Positions 6,472-12,370 of a DNA stretch of 12,370 nucleotides are shown here, piece by piece; position 1 is the stretch's first letter, and every line of letters starts with the position of its first letter. Source of the stretch: Bacteroides sp. (lineage in GTDB: Bacteria > Bacteroidota > Bacteroidia > Bacteroidales > SM23-62); NCBI GenBank assembly GCA_030592145.1, contig JAUVKJ010000017.1, positions 1-12,370 on the forward strand, given 5' to 3'. The notes under the pieces are model-generated. The model was not told where the DNA came from, ran no database searches, and saw only the letters and a list, made by a program, of their open reading frames with translations. Made by a program: the position numbers and the translations under genes.

Positions 6472-8016
6472 ATGCCTTTAAAAAGAAAAATTCAGGAGCT
6501 TAAGAAGAAGCGTGAAGAGGTCCTGAAAGGCGGCGGAGATGCGGCCGTAGAAAAGCAGGTAGCCATGGGTAAAATGACTGCCAGGGACAGGATCATCAGC
6601 TTGCTTGACAAAGAGACTTTCACCGAATATGACATGTTTGCAGAGCATGAAGCCAAGGATTTTGACATGGACAAGAAGACCCTGGCTGGAGACGGTGTCA
6701 TTATCGGAACGGGAAGTATTTATGGAGCCTCCATCTGTATTTATGCACAGGATTTCACCGTGGCCGGGGGATCTCTCGGAAATATGCACGCCAGGAAGAT
6801 CACCAAGATCATGGACCATGCACTGAAAATGAAAATGCCCCTGATCGGGATTAATGATTCCGGGGGAGCCAGGATACAGGAAGGTGTAAGCTCACTCGCG
6901 GGATATGGAGAGATTTTTTTCCGGAACACCCTTTCCTCGGGTGTCATACCACAGATCTCCGTTATCCTGGGGCCCTGTGCCGGGGGAGCTGTCTATTCTC
7001 CTGCCCTTACGGATTTCGTATTTGTCGTCGACAAGATCTCAAAGATGTTCATCACGGGTCCCGAGGTAATAAAGACCGTACTTGGAGAAGAGATATCCAT
7101 GGAGGACCTGGGGGGTGCCAGGGTACACAGCGAAATTACGGGCAATGCCCATTTTTATGCCAGCAGCGAAGCAGAATGCATTGAACAGATCAAGAAGCTG
7201 ATCTCATTCATTCCCTGGAGCAACCTGAGGAAAGCCAAGAAATTTCCACCCAAGGAACCCTCTGCAGATTACCAGATTGAAGATATTGTTCCGGGTGATC
7301 CCAAACAGCCCTATGATGTGCGTAATGTTATCCGGGCCATCGTTGATGATTCGGACTTTTTTGAAGTACAGGAGTTGTGGGCAGAGAATATGGTCATCGG
7401 GTTTGGCAGGATGGGGGGAGAGACCATTGGTTTCGTTTGCAACCAGCCCCTGGTGCTGGCTGGTGTTCTGGATGTGGATTCATCTGACAAGGCAGCCCGT
7501 TTCATCCGGTTCTGCGATGCCTTCAATATTCCGATCGTGACCCTCGTCGACCTTCCCGGGTACCTGCCGGGTGTCGACCAGGAGCATGCAGGTGTAATTC
7601 GTCACGGGGCCAAGGTACTGTATGCCTATTCCGAAGCAACCGTGCAAAAAATGACCGTTATACTCAGAAAAGCCTATGGTGGAGGTTACATCGCAATGGG
7701 CTCAAGGCACCTTCGGGCCGACTTCGTGTTCGCATGGCCGGGCGCTGAGATTGCTGTCATGGGACCTGAGGGTGCAGCCAATATTATTTTCCGCAAAGAG
7801 ATTGCCTCTGCGGAAGATCCTGAAAAGGTACGGAAGCAGAAGATCAAGGAATATAAGGACAAGTTCGCCAATCCCTATGTAGCGGCTGCAAAAGGATATA
7901 TTGATTCGGTGATCGAACCAAAGGAGACACGGAAGATACTGCTCCATGCCATCGAGGTTTCGGAGAACAAGGCCGTTTACCTGCCCAAGAAGAAACATGG
8001 AATTCCACCTTTCTAA
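6472..8016 (+). CDS. Acyl-CoA carboxylase carboxyltransferase subunit (MmdA/PccB-like)
   Basis: A 514-residue, full-length carboxyltransferase with two crotonase-fold halves. The N-half carries the acyl-CoA pocket INDSGGARIQEG (127-138) and GPCAGGAVYSPAL (167-179); the C-half carries DLPGYLPGVDQE (360-371), the biotin-side KAYGGGYIAMGSR and MGPEGAANIIF. It moves a carboxyl group between biotin on a carrier protein and an acyl-CoA, most likely methylmalonyl-CoA/propionyl-CoA by overall resemblance to MmdA and the propionyl-CoA carboxylase beta chain. Which direction it runs depends on partners not seen here: a biotin carboxylase would make it a carboxylase, a Na+-pumping beta subunit a decarboxylase. 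The biotin carrier gene follows 11 bp later, with only 15 bp between that gene and the convergent ispE. The preceding LptF/G gene is in the same direction but 113 bp away and probably separate. Confidence 0.93.
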   Translation: MPLKRKIQELKKKREEVLKGGGDAAVEKQVAMGKMTARDRIISLLDKETFTEYDMFAEHEAKDFDMDKKTLAGDGVIIGTGSIYGASICIYAQDFTVAGGSLGNMHARKITKIMDHALKMKMPLIGINDSGGARIQEGVSSLAGYGEIFFRNTLSSGVIPQISVILGPCAGGAVYSPALTDFVFVVDKISKMFITGPEVIKTVLGEEISMEDLGGARVHSEITGNAHFYASSEAECIEQIKKLISFIPWSNLRKAKKFPPKEPSADYQIEDIVPGDPKQPYDVRNVIRAIVDDSDFFEVQELWAENMVIGFGRMGGETIGFVCNQPLVLAGVLDVDSSDKAARFIRFCDAFNIPIVTLVDLPGYLPGVDQEHAGVIRHGAKVLYAYSEATVQKMTVILRKAYGGGYIAMGSRHLRADFVFAWPGAEIAVMGPEGAANIIFRKEIASAEDPEKVRKQKIKEYKDKFANPYVAAAKGYIDSVIEPKETRKILLHAIEVSENKAVYLPKKKHGIPPF

Positions 8017-8027
8017 ACCAGGAGATC

Positions 8028-8441
8028 ATGGCAAAATCAAGTAAGACATCTGCACCGGAGCCAAAATCAACCGGGGGCAAGACCGTAAAGAACGATAATT
8101 CCGAAGTATCTGCCGGGTTGAACGGGAACGGTAAAATACGTTGTAAATCCCTGGTTATTGACGGGACAAAATACCGGACCCGGCTGAATAAGAAATTCGA
8201 GGACCGCAAGGCATGGGAGAGTCCCGATCCCCGGAAGATCACCTCCGGCATTGCCGGAACCGTCGTAAAGCTTTTTGTGAAGGAGGGGCAGGAGGTCAGC
8301 AAGGGGGGGCAGATGCTTATTCTCGAGGCAATGAAAATGAAGAACAGGATCATTTTCCATACCGGTGGTACGGTTAAAAAAATCTATGTAAGGGAGGGGG
8401 AAAAGATACCCAGGAACTTCCTGATGCTGGAACTTAAGTAG
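8028..8441 (+). CDS. Biotin carboxyl carrier protein
   Basis: A 137-residue protein. The first 36 or so residues are a low-complexity Ser/Lys/Pro/Gly/Asn linker; the middle resembles the small domain found before biotinyl domains of this type (IRCKSLVIDGTKYRTRLNKK). The C-terminal half (about 70-137) is a biotinyl/lipoyl domain with SGIAGTVVKLFVKEGQEV and the attachment site LEAMKMKN, with biotin expected on K103. It would shuttle carboxybiotin to or from the carboxyltransferase encoded 11 bp upstream. A strong ribosome site, AGGAGATC, stands immediately before the ATG and is stronger than those of most neighbours, perhaps because the carrier is needed in excess over the enzyme (inference). 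A lipoyl role is unlikely given the AMKM signature and neighbour. It ends 15 bp from the convergent ispE stop. Confidence 0.92.
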   Translation: MAKSSKTSAPEPKSTGGKTVKNDNSEVSAGLNGNGKIRCKSLVIDGTKYRTRLNKKFEDRKAWESPDPRKITSGIAGTVVKLFVKEGQEVSKGGQMLILEAMKMKNRIIFHTGGTVKKIYVREGEKIPRNFLMLELK

Positions 8442-8456
8442 TTCTTCAGGGGGGGA

Positions 8457-9281
8457 TTAAACCATCTCTTCTGCATAGGTATTATATCCATGCAGGTCCT
8501 GTGATAGTGTGGGACTTGAACGAAATATCCCGTATACGGCAGAACCGCTGCCCGACATGGAGGCATAGACCGCTCCTGACCTGTACAGACTCTCTTTTAT
8601 TCTCCCGATTTCAGGATATTTAGCAAATACCGCTTCTTCAAACCGGTTGCATACCTTGCCTTTCCATTGTTCAGGCTCAACCTGCAGGATGTCTCTTAAA
8701 GATGGGCCATTTTCAGAGGGACTAACCATCCGGTAGGCTAAGGATGTCGGGACAGCCACCCCGGGAAAAACCAGGACCAGGTGGTACCCGCCCAGGCTGA
8801 GAGGGAACGTTTCTATGATATTTCCCCTTCCGCTTACCAGGCTGGGACGATTGCTGATAAAGAACGGGCAGTCAGATCCGAGTTCCGAGGCATATTGTTT
8901 CAGCATATCCTCTTTCAGTCCGCAGCCGAACATTTCATTCAGTGCCAGCAAGGTGAAAGAAGCATCGGAAGAACCTCCCCCAAGTCCGGACTCCATCGGT
9001 ATCTTTTTGTGAAGGTACAGCCGGATATGCGGGGTTCCCTGCCGCTCCCGGAACAACTCCACAGCCTTCCAGCAGAGGTTCTCACCGGAAGCCGGTGCCT
9101 GCAGTCCACTGACATAGATTGCAGGGGTATTGCCATTAAGTCCCGGAACCCCTGGAAGGATCTCTAACATGTCTGTGAGCTGCACAGGGTAGAAAACAGA
9201 TTCAAGATCATGATATCCGTCCGGACGCTTGCGCAAGATCTTCAAACCTATATTGATCTTGGCATTCGGGAAAACGAGCAT
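8457..9281 (-). CDS. ispE: 4-diphosphocytidyl-2-C-methyl-D-erythritol kinase
   Basis: A 274-residue GHMP kinase. IspE phosphorylates the 2-hydroxyl of CDP-methylerythritol with ATP, the fourth step of the MEP route to isoprenoids, so this organism presumably uses MEP rather than mevalonate. The start at 9281 gives the family's classic N-terminus FPNAKINIGLKIL (K8 corresponds to the catalytic Lys). The ATP loop is PMESGLGGGSSDAS (95-108), the catalytic Asp is in GSDCPFF (D138), and the C-terminal glycine motif is SMSGSGSAVYGIF (241-253). An in-frame extension to 9359 adds 26 residues with no family match and was rejected. It is convergent with the biotin carrier gene and divergent from dnaB. 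No clear -7 box was found upstream; TACCTTTA (9354-9347, one mismatch) is the closest and would imply a leader of about 60 nt. Confidence 0.95.
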   Translation of the reverse strand: MLVFPNAKINIGLKILRKRPDGYHDLESVFYPVQLTDMLEILPGVPGLNGNTPAIYVSGLQAPASGENLCWKAVELFRERQGTPHIRLYLHKKIPMESGLGGGSSDASFTLLALNEMFGCGLKEDMLKQYASELGSDCPFFISNRPSLVSGRGNIIETFPLSLGGYHLVLVFPGVAVPTSLAYRMVSPSENGPSLRDILQVEPEQWKGKVCNRFEEAVFAKYPEIGRIKESLYRSGAVYASMSGSGSAVYGIFRSSPTLSQDLHGYNTYAEEMV

Positions 9282-9294
9282 TGCAAAGAGGTTA

Positions 9295-9369
9295 TTAACA
9301 ATTTTATCATTTCCTGTGCCTGTTGGCCGCCTGAAAATGCGGTCATTAAAGGTACACATAAATTGTTAA
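9295..9369. repeat. Perfect 10-bp inverted repeat in the ispE-dnaB spacer
   Basis: TTAACAATTT (9295-9304) recurs as its reverse complement AAATTGTTAA (9360-9369), 55 bp apart. Both arms lie upstream of ispE (9295 is 14 bp before its ATG) and in the divergent region shared with dnaB. It could be a pair of operator half-sites or chance pairing in AT-rich DNA. The rest of the 196-bp spacer holds no gene that I can support. Confidence 0.45.
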
Positions 9370-9446
9370 CAGCCCGAGTTAATAAGATGCCGGATGATGT
9401 TTAAAAATGGACTTGTGCAGGGAGCCGGAAAAGCATGTTCATTTCC

Positions 9447-9454
9447 TACCTTTG
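9447..9454 (+). promoter_or_regulatory. -7 box of the dnaB promoter
   Basis: TACCTTTG is a full match to the Bacteroidota -7 element TAnnTTTG. Transcription would start near 9461, about 17 nt before the ATG at 9478, which supports that start over an in-frame one at 9394. No TTG/TTTG is present at the expected -33 distance, so the promoter is incomplete or weak. Confidence 0.5.
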
Positions 9455-9477
9455 AATTCCTAATTCTGAATAAAATT

Positions 9478-10959
9478 ATGGCCCTGAAAAGCAACCCGCA
9501 GACACCGTCAAAATTTGGCAACCTGAACATAGAATACGGAAAACTGCCCCCCCAGGCTGTCGACCTGGAGGAGGCCGTACTGGGAGCTATCATGCTCGAG
9601 AAGGATGCAGTGTTGTCTGTGCTCGATATTCTCAAGCCGGCAAGTTTCTACAAGGACTCACACCAGAAGATATATAAGGCTATCCTCGATCTCTCCATGA
9701 ATGAGAAAGCCATTGATATACTTACGGTAACGGAAGAATTGAAGAAGCAGAAGTCGCTCGAGGAGGTCGGGGGCCCACTGTACATCACCCAGCTTACAAG
9801 CAAGGTGGCTTCGGCAGCACACCTGGAGTTCCATGCACGGATTATCCAGCAGAAGTATATTCAGCGTGAACTGATAAGGGTTTCATCGGATATCCAGCGC
9901 AAAGCATTTGATGAGACCATGGATGTTGATGACCTGCTTGACCAGGCAGAGTCCGACCTCTTTGAAATTGCCGAGGGGAATATCAAAAGGGAAACGGCCA
10001 GGATCAATGTGCTTATTAAGGACGCCATCCACCAGATCGAAGAGGCCGCCAAAAGGGAAGATCATCTGAGCGGGGTCCCTTCAGGTTTTACGAGACTTGA
10101 CCGCCTGACTTCCGGCTGGCAGCGGTCAGATCTGATCATTGTTGCTGGCCGGCCTTCCATGGGTAAAACCGCCTTTGCCCTTTCTATGGCCAGAGACATA
10201 GCCGTTGAGCACAAACGGCCAATTGCCTTTTTCTCCCTCGAGATGTCTTCCATACAGCTGGTAAACCGGCTTATAGTATCGGAAACGGAGCTTCCCTCTG
10301 ACAGGATCCGCAACGGGCGGCTTGAAGAGTTCGAATGGAAACAGCTGGATTACAAGATCAAAAGTCTGGTTGAAGCGCCGATCTTCATCGATGATACACC
10401 GGCCATTTCCATATTTGAACTCCGGGCCAAGTGCCGCCGCCTGAAGATGCAGCACCAGATCGAGATGGTATTCGTGGATTACCTGCAGCTGATGTCCGGA
10501 ACGGGCGATTCCAGGGGGAGCAGGGAACAGGAGGTCAGTACCATTTCCCGCTCCCTGAAATCCATTGCCAAGGAGCTGGATATCCCTGTTGTAGCACTTT
10601 CACAGCTGAACCGGTCCGTAGAGCTCAGAGGCGGCAACAAGCGTCCGCAGCTGTCCGACCTGAGGGAGTCCGGTGCTATCGAACAGGATGCAGACCTGGT
10701 GATCTTTATCCACCGGCCCGAAAAATATGACCTCTATGAGGATGAAAAGGGAAATTCTCTGGTGGGCATTGCCGAGATCATTCTTTCCAAGCACAGGAAC
10801 GGCCCCATTGGCGATATACAGCTGAAGTTCAAGGAAGAATCGGCCAAGTTCGTGGAGCTGGATACCCTTAAGCCCTTTCCGGGGGATGATCTGAACGGGT
10901 CTGTCACCATCGGCTCGAAGATGAACCAGGAAGGGGTCAATGATGATCCTCCCTACTAG
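9478..10959 (+). CDS. dnaB: Replicative DNA helicase DnaB
   Basis: A 493-residue hexameric 5'-3' helicase that unwinds DNA at the replication fork and recruits primase. The N-terminal domain begins with the usual PPQAVDLEEAVLGAIMLEKD, then a linker helix, then the RecA-like ATPase: LDRLTSGWQRSDLIIVAGRP, Walker A GRPSMGKTA (224-232), Walker B VFVDYLQLMSG (D334), SQLNRSVE and LRESGAIEQDADLVIFIHRPE, and SKHRNGPIG near the end. Length is slightly above the E. coli protein (471) owing to short N- and C-terminal tails. No intein or insertion interrupts the motifs. The upstream in-frame start at 9394 was rejected because the -7 box lies inside that extension. It is transcribed alone; the next gene converges on it 30 bp away. 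The carriage on a plain chromosomal background, without phage genes, marks it as the host helicase. Confidence 0.97.
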   Translation: MALKSNPQTPSKFGNLNIEYGKLPPQAVDLEEAVLGAIMLEKDAVLSVLDILKPASFYKDSHQKIYKAILDLSMNEKAIDILTVTEELKKQKSLEEVGGPLYITQLTSKVASAAHLEFHARIIQQKYIQRELIRVSSDIQRKAFDETMDVDDLLDQAESDLFEIAEGNIKRETARINVLIKDAIHQIEEAAKREDHLSGVPSGFTRLDRLTSGWQRSDLIIVAGRPSMGKTAFALSMARDIAVEHKRPIAFFSLEMSSIQLVNRLIVSETELPSDRIRNGRLEEFEWKQLDYKIKSLVEAPIFIDDTPAISIFELRAKCRRLKMQHQIEMVFVDYLQLMSGTGDSRGSREQEVSTISRSLKSIAKELDIPVVALSQLNRSVELRGGNKRPQLSDLRESGAIEQDADLVIFIHRPEKYDLYEDEKGNSLVGIAEIILSKHRNGPIGDIQLKFKEESAKFVELDTLKPFPGDDLNGSVTIGSKMNQEGVNDDPPY

Positions 10960-10989
10960 GGGAGCGGATCAAACACTGAGTTTTCTTGT

Positions 10990-11682
10990 TTACAGGATTT
11001 CCCCGAGCTTTTCCAGGGATTTGATCTCATGGGTTATAGCTTCGTTGTGTACAAGCCTGTCACGGTTCAGAAATACCTGGTCAATTCCGAACTGCCTGGC
11101 TCCGAGCACATCCACCTCCAGATCATCCCCGATCATAATGCTTTCTTTCTTGCGGGCATGCACTGCGCTCAGGGCATGCTGAAAGATCTCGGGGCGCGGT
11201 TTATTATGGCCGACCATTTCAGAGGCAGTCAGGCTTTTAAAGTATTTATCCAGCCCGCAATTCTTCATTTTGACCTGTTGGGTGTTCAGGAAACCGTTGG
11301 TAATAATGTGGAGGTCGTAACGCCCGTAAAGATAATTGAGGATCTCTTTGGTGTATGGAACCAGGAGGGTTTTCGTGGGACTGATCTCCAGGTATTTATC
11401 ACCGAAATTTGCAACCAGGGTATCGTCCCGTATCCCGAAATGCTCAAAACTCATTTTGAAACGTTTTACACGAAGAACATCCTTGGTCATCTGTCCCCTT
11501 CGGTACAGATCCCACAACTGCAGATTTATCTCATGGTAGGTGTCAACGAAATCTTCGGGCTTATCTATGGAGGCCTCAAGATTATGCCGGAAAAAAAGCT
11601 CTGTGAGGGTCTCCCTGGAATTTTTGTCAAAATCCCAGAGGGTCCGGTCCAGGTCGAAGAATATGTGAGAATATTTTTTCAA
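10990..11682 (-). CDS. YjjG-family HAD pyrimidine 5'-nucleotidase, TTG start
   Basis: A 230-residue HAD phosphatase beginning MKKYSHIFFDLDRTLWDFD when the TTG at 11682-11680 is taken as start. Catalytic set: motif I DLDRT (nucleophile D10, acid/base D12), motif II ITNG (about 127-130), motif III Lys in NKPRPEIF (K161) and motif IV GDDLEVD (185-191). The helical cap around residues 17-100 is of the size found in the YjjG/YfnB group, which dephosphorylates pyrimidine nucleoside monophosphates, including non-canonical ones, as house-cleaning. The exact substrate is not fixed by sequence. There is no ATG near the N-terminus. An upstream TTG at 11706 would put the start inside the -7 promoter box, so the downstream TTG, which also gives the family's usual N-terminus, is preferred. 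It converges on dnaB. Confidence 0.9.
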   Translation of the reverse strand: MKKYSHIFFDLDRTLWDFDKNSRETLTELFFRHNLEASIDKPEDFVDTYHEINLQLWDLYRRGQMTKDVLRVKRFKMSFEHFGIRDDTLVANFGDKYLEISPTKTLLVPYTKEILNYLYGRYDLHIITNGFLNTQQVKMKNCGLDKYFKSLTASEMVGHNKPRPEIFQHALSAVHARKKESIMIGDDLEVDVLGARQFGIDQVFLNRDRLVHNEAITHEIKSLEKLGEIL

Positions 11683-11703
11683 TGTGGTTCTGAATTGAAC
11701 CAC

Positions 11704-11735
11704 CAAAGATAGTTTTTTGATTACAAGTGCACAAT
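11704..11735 (-). promoter_or_regulatory. Bacteroidota-type promoter of the YjjG-like gene
   Basis: The minus strand reads ATTG (11735-11732), a 20-nt spacer, then TATCTTTG (11711-11704), a full -7 match at ideal spacing with one mismatch at -33. Transcription would start near 11697, about 15 nt before the TTG start at 11682. The -33 element lies in the last codons of the upstream small secreted-protein gene. Confidence 0.7.
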
Positions 11736-12122
11736 CTTCCAGTCAGCACAGCAGATCATCCAGGGATGGAATTGAAGGGGGACTTCCTTTTCAGCTTTTA
11801 CCAGTTCGCTGAGCTTATCCCTGCCAGGGGCAAACGGCTGCACCATCCAGTCCTCCATTACTAACCTGTCTTCCGTTTCCTCCCGTAATACAGAAGCAAG
11901 CCTTGTGTTTCCGGCAGCTTCCCACTGAATCCTGTCAATCATCCAATTTTCAAGCTGTACCTTATTGTATTCGGCACTCAGTTCGACTTCATCTTTAATA
12001 TCGGGAACAAATGCCATCAGCGGCTCTGTATCCTTTATAAGCAGGGTTTTTTGTCCCGTCAGCATCAGGCTGCCTGTCAGCAAAACACTCAGGATGGCCA
12101 GGGTTTTCGCAATTGTTTTCAT
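11721..12122 (-). CDS. Small secreted protein with three W-M motifs, function unknown
   Basis: A 133-residue protein I cannot assign to a named family. Residues 1-23 form a signal peptide (Lys at 3 and 6, then a Leu/Ile/Val-rich core ending near LTGQ); no lipobox Cys is present at the junction. The mature part is acidic and repeats a Trp-Met element at a regular spacing: LENWMID (W60), MEDWMVQPF (W92) and FHPWMIC (W121), 29-32 residues apart. Two cysteines (CC, 124-125) lie close to the last motif, with another Trp at 128. I recall short Bacteroidota exported proteins with repeated E-D-W-M elements, but know no function. The start is supported by GGAGG 9 nt before the ATG at 12122. Upstream, TTTG then 19 nt then TATACCGT is a poor promoter match. 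The following YjjG-like gene has its own promoter. Confidence 0.75.
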   Translation of the reverse strand: MKTIAKTLAILSVLLTGSLMLTGQKTLLIKDTEPLMAFVPDIKDEVELSAEYNKVQLENWMIDRIQWEAAGNTRLASVLREETEDRLVMEDWMVQPFAPGRDKLSELVKAEKEVPLQFHPWMICCADWKIVHL

Positions 12123-12281
12123 TTTTCATCCTCCGTTATTGATGGTACGGTATACTGAATCCATCTATTGTGCCAAACTCTGTAAGTTCCAGGAAATGAA
12201 ATGAATACAATTAGGCGAGTATTTAAAAAACAGGATCAGGTGAACGGTTTTGAAGCATGGCGGTGTTCGAAAACGTACAGT

Positions 12282-12370
12282 TCAGGACCTTCCTCCTACA
12301 AGGATGATGCATTCGCCTTTTATTTCACGCTCCTGAATCTGTTCCAGTACCTCCTTCAGCGTGCCCCTGA
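12282..12370 (-). CDS. rsmI: 16S rRNA (cytidine(1402)-2'-O)-methyltransferase, C-terminal end
   Basis: Only the last 28 codons are inside the window; the gene begins beyond the right edge. The visible tail reads RGTLKEVLEQIQEREIKGE followed by CIILVGGRS and a TGA stop (12284-12282). This matches the end of RsmI, where a helix of the form GxLxEVLxxI is followed by a KGExVIVVEG-like strand. RsmI methylates the ribose of C1402 in the 16S rRNA decoding centre. The identification rests on a short segment; another tetrapyrrole-methylase-fold protein is less likely because this tail is characteristic. It ends 159 bp before the next minus-strand gene, and I saw no hairpin terminator in that gap. Confidence 0.75.
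   Translation of the reverse strand, partial: RGTLKEVLEQIQEREIKGECIILVGGRS

Noticed and set aside
8297..8308. Seven-base G run in the biotin carrier gene, with similar runs near 8450 and a C run near 9547, as frameshift sites
   Set aside because: The frames continue intact through the runs and give full-length family proteins, so there is no sign of programmed or accidental frameshifting.
7844..8353. A 169-codon minus-strand frame across the carboxyltransferase end and biotin carrier gene
   Set aside because: It is antisense to two well-supported genes, has no recognisable domain and no ribosome site.
9282..9477. Extensions of ispE (to 9359) and dnaB (from 9394)
   Set aside because: Neither adds family sequence; the dnaB -7 box lies within its extension, and the IspE core begins normally at 9281.
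11029..11712. A 227-codon plus-strand open frame almost fully antisense to the YjjG-like gene
   Set aside because: The opposite strand encodes a complete HAD enzyme with all four catalytic motifs and a promoter; the antisense translation shows no domain and no promoter, so it is a shadow.
1..12370. CRISPR arrays, tRNA genes, insertion sequences, phage or toxin-antitoxin modules
   Set aside because: No spaced direct repeats, cloverleaf-like segments, transposase motifs, terminal repeats or paired small toxin/antitoxin frames were seen on either strand.

Overview
This window looks like an ordinary chromosomal stretch of a Bacteroidota (Bacteroidetes) genome, probably a member of the Bacteroidales/Marinilabiliales side with a GC content near 50%. 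Four things support this: promoter boxes of the Bacteroidota type (TAnnTTTG at -7, TTG/TTTG about 20 nt upstream) in front of rpmH, dnaB and the YjjG-like gene; a queuine tRNA-ribosyltransferase that lacks the usual zinc cysteines and is followed directly by an LptF/LptG permease; a secreted protein whose N-terminus resembles large surface proteins of the type IX secretion group; and a carboxyltransferase plus biotin carrier pair of the methylmalonyl-CoA/propionyl-CoA type. The genus cannot be named from the sequence alone.

Layout. Bases 1-4073 are read on the minus strand, in transcription order: a membrane glycosyltransferase, an ECF-like sigma factor overlapping it by 10 bp, rsmG, rpmH (a 52-residue gene with its own promoter and a downstream terminator), a membrane-anchored three-PASTA protein, and the N-terminal 186 codons of a secreted protein that runs off the left edge. 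A 60-bp divergent spacer separates this block from a plus-strand block: tgt, an LptF/LptG-family permease joined to it by an ATGA overlap, a terminator/promoter-like spacer, then the acyl-CoA carboxyltransferase and biotin carrier genes. ispE converges on this block. ispE and dnaB diverge from a 196-bp spacer that carries a 10-bp inverted repeat. After dnaB, on the minus strand and converging on it, come a YjjG-like HAD nucleotidase (probably TTG-started), a small secreted protein of unknown function with three regularly spaced W-M motifs, and the last 28 codons of rsmI at the right edge.

How the genes fit together. Most are housekeeping: ribosome and tRNA maturation (rpmH, rsmG, rsmI, tgt), replication (dnaB), isoprenoid synthesis (ispE), envelope building (LptF/G permease, glycosyltransferase, PASTA protein, secreted protein), and propionate/succinate-type metabolism (carboxyltransferase and biotin carrier).

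I found no CRISPR array, insertion sequence, phage gene, toxin-antitoxin pair or defence island, and I do not think a new multi-gene system is present. The points most worth a second look are the cysteine-less Tgt, the W-M repeat protein, the carboxyltransferase/biotin-carrier pair without its usual partners, the rsmG-rpmH adjacency, and a few start-site and regulatory details.
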